53,607 nucleotides of DNA from the NCBI GenBank assembly GCA_003427395.1, contig BFEA01000943.1, forward strand, positions 117,553-171,159, written 5' to 3'. Position numbers and translations under genes: made by a program. Position 1 is the first letter of the stretch, and the number at the start of each line of letters is the position of its first letter. The notes beneath the pieces were generated by a model. The model searched no databases, was not told the origin of the DNA, and worked only from the letters and a program-made list of their open reading frames with translations. Source of the stretch: Chara braunii (Eukaryota; Streptophyta; Charophyceae; Charales; Characeae). Shown piece after piece: positions 45,361-53,607 of this stretch.

Positions 45361-46152
45361 GGATTCTGCGTTTCGTTTTTCGTGGCACGACGCCTTGTGG
45401 CGAGGCTCGAAGAGGGTGCCACACACTGGCAATGGCAACTGCACTTGGGCAACGCCCGGGGGCAAGGTCCCACTTGCACGGATGGATTAAGAGATTCTGG
45501 CCGTTGATCTTTGCTATGCTATCTACGGTCACTATCGCTTAATTCGTGTAAGTGGGACCTAGCTCCGGGGCAGGGGATCTTGGAGTCCTACCGGTAGTAG
45601 CAGCGTTGAGGACTTGCCTGTGGCTGTAGCTCGCGCGCATCTCGGAGTCCAGGCAGCGCTGGAGGACTCACCTGTGGCCAGCGCGTCCATGACTGGATCT
45701 TATTAGAGTCCAGGACTACCCGTGTATGGGCGCATAACGGAGCGGGCCGCCCGAACATGGTCACCTCCGGGCCCACAGAGCACCATCTGCTCCTGCGGCC
45801 GGGATTACGCGGCCCAGGGATCGCGTGAGGCTGTATCCGAGGACCGCCGTAGTTTGTGCGGTGCAAACAGAGTCCCCAAACCCTAACCGCCATCACTGGC
45901 GGACGACGGACCACCGGCCACGAATTTTTTTGAACGGAAAAAAAGGGTGTTGCGCGTATGGTATAGTGGTCGTGGCCAGGGGAAGAAGGGCTGAAAAGTG
46001 TCCACTTATCACACGGAAGGTGGTCCCGGCCCCGCCAACCGATTCCATGGTGGTACTCTGACTGCGCTGACGAAGATTGTGCTGTTTTTAGTTCTTCGTT
46101 GAGTTGGGTTATTCCATTTGGATTGCTGATCACCGAAGCGGAGGCAGTGTAT
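45361..46152. other. GC-rich upstream region of the PB1 gene
   Basis: Base composition rises to that of the gene. It probably includes promoter and 5' untranslated sequence, but no TATA box or start site can be assigned. A 190-codon minus frame (45588-46160) has no family resemblance. A GGTCC(A/T)GGAC-like and GGAGTCC-rich segment lies at 45580-45720. Confidence 0.45.
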
Positions 46153-46181
46153 AGGATCAATGAAATAAGCCAGACATTGCA
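46153..46181. repeat. 29-bp inverted repeat, right arm
   Basis: AGGATCAATGAAATAAGCCA and following bases, the reverse complement of 44659-44687 with one mismatch. Confidence 0.85.
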
Positions 46182-46222
46182 GTGTGGGAGAGGATAGGTG
46201 AAGGGCGACGGAGGGGCAGAAA

Positions 46223-46269
46223 CATCGTCGTCATCATCATCGTCATCATCATCATCATCATCATCATCA
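46223..46269. repeat. (ATC/TCA)n microsatellite in the likely 5' UTR
   Basis: ATCGTCGTCATCATC-type units, imperfect then pure. In the frame of the PB1 gene it would read as poly-Ile, which is implausible protein and fits an untranslated leader. Confidence 0.9.
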
Positions 46270-46439
46270 GGAGCAGCAGCCAGCGCGGGGGTGAAGGCGA
46301 CGGTGTTATCATCAGCGGCACGAAGAACCGCTCGGAGTATAAACCCCTGTCAAGTTTTGTTTCTTTTGTGTTTCTGAGAAGTCAGGAGGGATATTGCGGG
46401 AGAGGATTGGATCTCCACCGTCCTGCGGTCGATCTTGGT

Positions 46440-49400
46440 ATGGAGGAGATGCTTCGCGCCGAGTCTGGGGCAAACGCGGCGTTCTGCGGGCGGCTGGTGC
46501 GGAATGTGCTGGGGGATGAGGAGTCCGGCCCGGCGGGGCTAGGAGCAGGTCTGCCGTCTGAGTACTTCCACCGGCTGACGCATGGGCGCGCGGGAAGGGA
46601 GATCGGGCGGGAAGGAGGGGGGGGCGGGAACGTGTGCGAGGGCGGTGGGTTTTCCCGCGATGACGGCGGGGGAGCGGGAGGCGTCCACTGCGAATCCCCT
46701 TCAGCGTCATCTACTTCGACGATAGCGGCGGCTACTGCGCGCCACAGGAGGTCGTCGAGTCTCCCCGTCGACGAAATGGGGCAGCTGCTACAGAAGGTCA
46801 AGCTGATGTGTCGCTTCGGCGGGCAGATTTGCCCGTCGAGCAAAGATAATCGCCTTACGTACGTCGGGGGCGACACGCGGATCCAGACCGTCAATCGTGA
46901 CGTGTCCTATGGGGAGCTGATGAAGAAGCTCACCGACTTCTACGGCCAGCCGCTGATCCTCAAGTATCAATTGTCCAACGAGGGTCTGGATACTCTCGTG
47001 ACGGTTTCCTGCGAGGAAGACCTGGTCAATATGATGGAGGAGTACGACGCTGAAGTACGATCGGAGCGGACAGCCGCCAGGCTGAAAGTGTTCCTCTTCC
47101 CTGCGTCGGAATGGGAGTTGATGCCATTACCTGCGCCGCCGCTGTCGATAGGTAGGCACCGCGGAGCACATTCTCCGGCTCGTCGTCCATCTCCGGCGGG
47201 TGGGGCGGTGCCGGGGCCGAACAATTCTCATGGCCCATCCCCTCCTTATCCATACGGAGGAGGGGGTTCTGGAGGGGGGGTGGATCAACATACTTACAGT
47301 GTGGGTGCCGAAGGGCAAATGGCGGATTGCGGCCCCGGACCGAAACACCATCATCAACATTACAGAAAACAACAGCAGCAGGTTAATACGGCGGGTACGG
47401 GTTATGTAGGTTCGCCTCGTGGGCGACCGTCTCTGAGCGATTCTCTTTTGAATGTCGGTATCGGGGCGGGAGGTAGCGGTGGAGAGACGTCTACCAGCTT
47501 GGGCGTTGCTTCCAATCAGCCGTCGCAAGTGGGAGGCCCCGGGGGAGGAGGGCAATATCATCACCAGCATCAACCTTATCATCATACTACCCCGCCTCTG
47601 GTGCCGGGGACGCCTCTCTATCATCATCATCATCAGCAGCAGCAGCAGCAGCATCACCCCGCCGTTCATGCCATTTTGCAGCATCATCATCATCAGCAGC
47701 AGGAGCCGCAGCAGGAGCCGCAGCAGGAGCCGCAGCAATTGGCTCATCACAACAGCAGGGGGCATCAGCCTCCGCCGTCCAAACCCACGAATAACGCTTC
47801 TGAACTGAATTTCGATCACTTCAAGAAGACCCCGTACCTATTGCTGACGGGACCCCCTTCTCCATCCCCTCCCGCCCCGCAGCATGCAGCCTCGACGCAG
47901 TCATACAACTCGCGCGTGACGCCTCCGCCGAGGCCAGGGCAGCAGCAGCAGCAGCAGCAGCAGCAGCCGGGCCCTGTGCACGCGGGCTCTCCGAGTGCAA
48001 GCATCGCAGGAGGCAAGAACGGGGTGCAGGGGCACGAGGAGGGGGCGGGTGGGGTGGGGGTTGGTGGGGCGGCGGGGAGTGCGCAGGCAGAGAAGTACGG
48101 TGCCGATAAGCATGACAGCGCCGGCCGAGTTGACGTCAACCCCGATGTGAACAGGCCGATAGTCGTCGTTGGGCAACCGCCGACGGTGGAGGAATTGTCT
48201 GCTTCCATAGATCAGGATAAACAAGAAGAGAGCGGGCAATCTCCTTACGGCGTGATGCCCCCTCTCGCCCCGACGATGGATGCCCGCGGCTCCCCTGGCG
48301 ATCGGACATTTGGAGGTGGAGATGGTGGAATGGCTGTTCCCCCACCTGCGTCCCCGCGGACTGGCAAAACGGGGGTTGAAATGCCTCAGGAACCCAGTGC
48401 ATCGCAGGGCAGGCAGCAGGTGTTGAGGCGCATGGGGAGGGGTTTGTCGGACTCGAATTTGAATACTCTTGAAGCTAGATGGCGTGCGGGGACAGAGGGG
48501 TTGGTCTTTCCTTCTCAATCCCAGCTGCGGGAGGGAGGAGCAGGTGGTGGGGGGGAATGGCCGCGGCAGGAGTCCGCGTACACGTGGAGAGGAGGTAGAG
48601 ACTTGCAGCAGCAGCAGCAGCAGCAGAATCAGACGGAAGTTTCTGGAGCAGGGGCAGGCGCAGCTGACGGGGGAATGGCGCGCGGCAGAATCGGCGGAGC
48701 AATGTCGGTCCACAGCCCACCTGAAGGCGGCAAACCACCGGATCCCTTCTCAAGGTCCAATCATCCTCATCTTTATCATCATCATGAGCAGCAGCAGCCG
48801 ACTTTCCAGCGTGTCATGGAAACGTACGCAGAGCAACAGCCGATTCCATCTCGAGCAGAGCAGCAGCAGCAGCAGCAGCAGCAGCCACAAACGCCGCAAC
48901 AGCAATCTCCGTACGCTCACCTAATCCAGGGCCAGTATGGTCCTCAACCACACCATAGTTTCTCATCAAAGCTTGGGTATCGCGTAGAACATCAGGGAGG
49001 TGGTGGAGGGGGCCACGAGGTCGCGTCGTCGAATCCATCATCCCCACGGTTTCCAATTCGCCAGGTTGTGCCTCCGCAGCAACAGCAGCACCATTCAGCA
49101 TTTCGCGGCTCGCCTCCACAACACGAGCCACACCCGCGCACGTTGTACGATGACCTGTCCACTCAATTGACACGTGGACGCATTCTGCAGCAGCAACAGC
49201 AGCACACGGGGCCGGGAGGGCCAACGCTTGGGTATGGGGATGGCGCAGCAGCATTCCGGGGGAGTAGGCAGCAACAGCAGCAACAGCAGCCGAAGCAGCC
49301 GCAGCAGCCGCAGCAGCCGCAGCTGCAGCACGGGTATTCGCCAGCTTCCCCGCCTCGTGACTACTCCACTCATCAGCGAGGGGCTGAGGACTTCCACGGG

Positions 49401-51854
49401 AATTTACTTGGGGTTCGACATCACCATGTGGGGGGCTTGCACCATCAGCAGAAGCTAGGGGGGACCCATCGAGCACCGGAGCGTGGTTTGGTTCATTCGG
49501 ATCACCAGGATCTTCGCGCTCACGCCTACACAGGCGGCGGCGGCGGTGTCGGGGATGATATTTCGTTAGCGTTTGGCGGGGGTCCCGTTGGCCCGTCATA
49601 TTTTCATCAACACCATCTTCAGAAACAGCAGCAGCAAGGGGGGGGATATGGCGCCCCACCGCGCGCACGGGTGGAGTTCGGGTCGCCCATGCACCGGTAC
49701 CCGGACCGTCGATTTGAACATACAGTGGGAGATCACGGGGCGGCACCAACGGTGCTAGGCGGGGTTGCCGTGGCGACGAGGGAACATTGCGCGCCCGTTG
49801 GGATCGGGATGGGAACGGGAGGCGGTGGGGGCGCGGTCAGACCGGAAGGGAATGGAGGGGGACTCGCCGGGGAGATGATGGATGTTTGGCCCGGAGATGA
49901 TGCTGACAGAAGAGAGAGGGAGGAGGTACGCAATCGACTGCCGGAACGTTCTCCGTCCAGCTTTCGGCCTCTCCGACTCCCGGAGGACAGAGAAGCATTC
50001 TTGGCGGTTCCCGATTACTTGACTGGCAATCACAGAGGGGTAGGGGGAGGGAGCGAAGACGAGAACTCTCTCGCACACCAGACTCGTGGAGTTCATTCTC
50101 CTTCGGAAGGCGTTAGTGGGGCTCGCGGGGGGGGGGGCTATTATGGGGCAGGGGGGGGCGAAGTAACAGGCGGTTATCATGGGCATGGCGGTGGCGGCGG
50201 AGCCCTTGGCGATGTTCCCGCAAGTAACAGTTCATGGGGCGCGTTCATCAGCAGAGCGGGCAGGGGTAGCCTCGGTGATTTGACAGCCCTGGGAGAGGGC
50301 GCCGATGGCAGCGGGAGCAGTTCGACATCGTCTCCGGGGGTGGCGGGTCCGGGTCAGCGTCTGACGCACGCCTCAGGGTTCCACTTGCCTCAAGGACCTG
50401 TTTCTCACGGGACTCCGCACGGCGTACATACATGCCAGCTCGGTATGGCAGGAGGGGCGGGAGGCGGCGGTGTACGAGCGGGAGCTTCGGGCCCGAGAGC
50501 GCTTGTGGACGCAGGGTGGTTTGAGCGAGCGGAGGTTGCCGGGGAGCGCGCGGAAGCGTATGACATTGAAGCGGGTATCGTCGGAGAGCACGCGGGCGAT
50601 GAAATTGTTCCTGGAGAAGGGCGTGGTTGGGCGGGAAGCGGAGACGATGTGACCGTGGACTTTGTCTCTGCCGCCGCCGCCGCCGCCGCTTGCGTGCCTC
50701 AACAGGAGCGCCCTATCGAGTGGCAGCAGGAGTCGTTTCGAGGGGGTCGGACCGAGGAGACGAGGGTTGGCGGGGATGGTGAAGATCGCGCTGCGATTGG
50801 ATCGGAGGGTGAGGGAAGCTTTTCGGCATATATTACGGCCTATGTTACGTCGAGGGAAACCTCCTTGGTGGACCTGCATTCTGTCAGTGTCTCGTCTCAA
50901 GGCACGCATGCGCCGCCGGATGACGTAGCAGAAGGGCTCATCACCTCAGACGAGAAGGATCTGAGCGTAGGGGAAAACGAGGTGAGGTCACCGGTCTGCA
51001 CGGGATGTGGACAGAACATGACTGACGCGCTGGGTGAGAGTAGGGCAGCGATGATTCCCATCTCTCTCGCTGCTGCGAGACGTAGCGGCAGTGAGCGTGC
51101 CAAGGTGGATGGTTCAAATGACTCCCCACCGACTGACGTCGAATCTTCTGCTGCGCATATAGCCGTCGATACGCGGTTGTCGGCCGTGGGAGGGGAAGAG
51201 GAAGGCGGCCAAGGTGCAAAGCTCGCTTCGGTTGGGCCTTCTCCTCCCACGTCGGAACAGGAAGAGCTCAGAACACCCAAGTATGTGGAAGTGGAAGGCG
51301 GGGAAGTGGATCGGTATTATGGATGGGGGCTGAGTGGGGGAAGTAGCAGCTCGCTTGGCGCGCGAAGTTCCCCCCCATTTCGTATTGATTGGACGGTCAC
51401 GCGGTCGTTCGTGAGCGATGTTTCGTTAGAGATGGGAGGAGTGGATGGTGCTGCAGCTGCCGCGATGCACCGGGCGCAGGGGGTGAGAGATTCTTCTTAT
51501 TCTGCGGCTTCATGTAGCGTGGACGCAGAACAGGAGAACTGTGACAGGGACAAAGAGGTTGCTGGTTTCATGTCCGGGCTAACGATTTCCTGTAGCTCTA
51601 TCAAGCTTCCATCCATTCGGGGATCTGAAGACGGCTCCGCCTCCGTTGTCATACTGGACGCAGACAAGGAGAGCAGCATGAGCACCCCCCGTGAGGTTGA
51701 GGCGGTGAAGTCGCAAGCATTGGGAACGGTGGAGGGAGCTGACGAAGGGCGAGGAGAGGAACGGAATTTTACGGACGACGACCTCAAAGGAGAGGAGAAG
51801 AAGAGCCAACGGCACGATGGCCAGGACAGAACGGCTGGTGCTCCGACGGTGAAG
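46440..51854 (+). CDS. PB1-domain protein, long first exon (candidate PB1-Raf-like kinase N-terminus)
   Basis: The start is the first in-frame ATG (MEEMLRAESG). The frame opens after a TGA at 46161-46163 and carries only a GTG before this ATG. The exon runs 1,805 codons to AAG|GTATGG, a good splice donor in phase 0. Without splicing the frame would stop at 51932. A PB1 domain spans about residues 118-222: basic strand KVKLMCRFGG with Lys119, YVGGDTR (141-147), LKYQL (174-178), an acidic OPCA stretch EEDLVNMMEEYD (192-203) and LKVFLF (215-220). Both interaction faces are present. The remaining roughly 1,580 residues are disordered, with poly-Gln, His-rich, Gly-rich and Ala runs and LSDS motifs. 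PB1 domains pair front to back to assemble signalling complexes. In land plants this PB1 type occurs in octicosapeptide proteins and in B4 Raf-like MAP3Ks (PRAFs). The kinase link is inferred, since later exons lie outside the window. Confidence 0.88.
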
Positions 51855-51955
51855 GTATGGGACGAATGTGTTTCATCTTTGTCTGGATTTAGGCTGAGTT
51901 CAAATGCCACCTTGTTTGTTTTTGTTGTATAAGAAAATCATGGTCTTGACTTTTA

Positions 51956-52083
51956 GGGCATACTCACACTAGCACGTTACGTTTCTGAAAATGAATCTGA
52001 CTGGAATCACGGCGATGGCGCGATGCATCTGACCACAATCACGTCCAGAGCTTAGGAGAAAAAAGTCCTAGTGTGAGTATGCC
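51956..52083. mobile_element. 128-bp MITE with perfect 16-bp terminal inverted repeats
   Basis: GGCATACTCACACTAG (51957-51972) is the exact reverse complement of 52068-52083. TTTA lies immediately outside both ends (52-55 of 519xx and 52084-52087), consistent with a short target duplication. The interior has no coding capacity. It sits about 100 bp past the splice donor of the PB1 exon. Confidence 0.82.
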
Positions 52084-53176
52084 TTTAGGCGGAGTATAAA
52101 GACCGCATTGCTCGTTGTATAAGAAAAATCATGGTGTATGGTTTATATGAGCGGAAGGTTGACAAAAGTGTGGGAGTTGGTGGAGCGAAGGGGGAGGGAG
52201 GTACAACATGGGGGGAGGTACAACATGGGTCGGTCTTCCGAGATTGAATGCTTGGACATCAGCAAAACTAACGTTACGCTTGGGTCGTGCTTCTGTAAGG
52301 CCGAGAAGCAGCAGCAAAAGAGAGAAATAATGAAAATAAAAACTACTTGTTAGACGAGAAACTGAGCGAGCAGTCTCCGGAAAACGACAAGGAGAGACGA
52401 AGTAATGGAAGATATAAGTGAATTGATGAAGGAAACGAGTACATAATGGGGAGAAATACCGTGGCAGTGAAATATAAATGCATGCAGCCAATCAAAGTGC
52501 GAGGAAAAGCCCGTCTGGGCTAATTACTTAATTACCGTTGCTCAATTCTGCCTTTGACGCTGTGTTTTGCGGCAAGAACAGAAATTTACCGTAGCCTTGG
52601 GGGTCGTTGCTTGATGTTATGAGCTGAATAGCAATTGCGGACTCCAGGCATTAACACGAATGACCTCGCTCCTTGGTTTTTCTGTCTCCCTGTTGTTTAT
52701 TGTGTGCCTCACGCTCACCGCCTCCTGAATCTGGATGCTCTGGATGCTATGTCTCCCGGTCTTATATCCCCCGTCCCCCCTTTGCTGTGCTCCCCTTTTG
52801 TTATGCTCTCCTGTTGTTATGCTCGCGGTATAAGCTATACCGGACTACTCCTTTTCGCCTTGTTGAAGTCAGTGTGTGACCTGCTCCTACGCCTTTTGCA
52901 TTCCTCCTTTTTGACCGGTCTTGCCACTTTAACTGGCGACACCGTCCAGAGGATGGCGATGTGTATCTGTGGGTAATTCTGTATTTTTCACAATGGAACG
53001 GTTGGATACTGACGACATGTGATTGTAAGTTCCTGCCTTCAGCACACATCCATGCCTATTTGTTGGGTCTATTTTGCCGGCAATGACAGTACTCTGTTGT
53101 TTATCAGTCGTCCATGTGCCCTACTTCGGTCGAGCTTGATCGTGAAGGTGTGTTTTCGCTTCCTTGGTACGTAAAA

Positions 53177-53202
53177 GGGGGGGGGGGGGGGGGGGGGGGG
53201 GG
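53177..53202. repeat. Poly-G run, 26 bp
   Basis: 26 consecutive G followed by A and five more G. The length is likely unreliable in sequencing. On the minus strand it makes artefactual poly-Pro frames. Confidence 0.9.
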
Positions 53203-53555
53203 AGGGGGCATGTATATATATGCGTCGATGTAATATGGCTGGCCGTGTGCATGGCACTGACGGCTGATGGTCGTGGGGGAGGGCGGTGGACGGGTTTGAG
53301 CTCCTGAGGGAGCGTGCAAACAATCATTCAGGAAAGGAAAAGGAAATGGCCAAGTACTCCTCGAGAGACAGGTAGGGGCCGGTATGAATGACGTCATGCC
53401 TTTGCCATCACAGAAGAAGAAATCACCGAAAAAAAAACGGCTCTCAATGGAAATGAGTAATTGAATGCTGTAACCTCAAACGCCAATTTTTTGGAAAAAG
53501 GGGTGTTCGGTATGCTTCGTAACGCGGAAGGGGTACAGCGAAATGGTTTTGTTGT

Positions 53556-53557
<2 letters not shown>

Positions 53558-53586
<29 letters not shown>

Positions 53587-53587
53587 G
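53558..53587. repeat. Poly-G run, 30 bp, near window end
   Basis: 30 consecutive G, 20 bases before the end of the window. Such runs commonly break assemblies. Confidence 0.9.
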
Positions 53588-53607
53588 CGACCCATCCCCC
53601 ACCAATC

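Larger units (their letters stand above)
51855..53607 (+). other. Probable intron 1 or 3' flank of the PB1 gene
   Basis: Begins with the donor GTATGG at 51855. No kinase-like or other recognisable exon is visible to the window end. A 22-bp word TTGTTGTATAAGAAAATCAT recurs at 51922 and, with one base added, at 52113, on either side of a MITE. A 113-codon plus frame at 52635-52976 is unrecognised. The end contains two poly-G runs. Confidence 0.55.

Noticed and set aside
45955-46035. Plus-strand box A (TGGTATAGTGG) suggesting a tRNA near the PB1 promoter
   Set aside because: No acceptable box B follows within 70 nt and the acceptor arm does not pair.
45044-46160. Two minus-strand frames of 162 and 190 codons upstream of the PB1 gene
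   Set aside because: They overlap tandem repeats and likely promoter DNA and show no family resemblance.
46182-46439. Extending the PB1 protein to position 46182
   Set aside because: The codon there is GTG, the segment encodes poly-Ile from a microsatellite, and the first ATG is 46440.
47127-47819. Long minus-strand frames opposite the PB1 gene (also 48814-49749 and others)
   Set aside because: They are shadows of CAG/CAT-rich sense codons, giving poly-Leu, poly-Met and poly-Ala text with no independent support.

Overview
The window looks like nuclear DNA of a charophyte (streptophyte) green alga, most probably a Chara. The case rests on a plant-type PB1-domain gene, TTTAGGG-like repeats, and a decayed Ty3/gypsy integrase whose wording (for example FPIESFLKTWRRQDLE) matches what I recall of Chara retroelement proteins. 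The genus call is memory plus inference, not a search result. Nothing bacterial, organellar or viral stands out.

Layout. Bases 1-46,200 are mostly AT-rich, gene-poor repeat DNA. They hold two-copy tandem duplications, older degenerate satellites, foldback elements, TTTAGGG-like arrays and decayed transposon coding sequence. Two places carry the Nextera mate-pair junction adapter (1-34 and 17190-17227), so sequence order across 17,208 cannot be trusted. A 108-base N gap lies at 25629-25736 beside a satellite. Two old coding regions lie on the minus strand: a Ty3/gypsy integrase (about 23590-24870) and an unrecognised 500-codon-class protein (about 28663-30275). Both are broken by stops and frameshifts. 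From about 34,278 to 36,340 there is an unusual run of more than twenty different short perfect hairpins laid head to tail, several sharing arms. At 44267-44641 there is a well-delimited tRNA-derived SINE with a 13-bp target duplication.

The one convincing intact gene is at the right end. A GC-rich open frame starts at ATG 46440 and runs 1,805 codons to a consensus splice donor at 51854/51855. It encodes a PB1 domain followed by a very long Gln/His/Gly/Pro-rich disordered region. By analogy with land plants it may be the first exon of a PB1-Raf-like kinase (B4 Raf / PRAF group), but no kinase domain is inside the window. The following sequence (51855-53607) is read as intron or flank and contains a 128-bp MITE with perfect 16-bp terminal inverted repeats.

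No tRNA, rRNA or CRISPR array could be supported. There are no operons, as expected for a nuclear genome. Most short open frames in the left 46 kb look like chance frames in repeat DNA.
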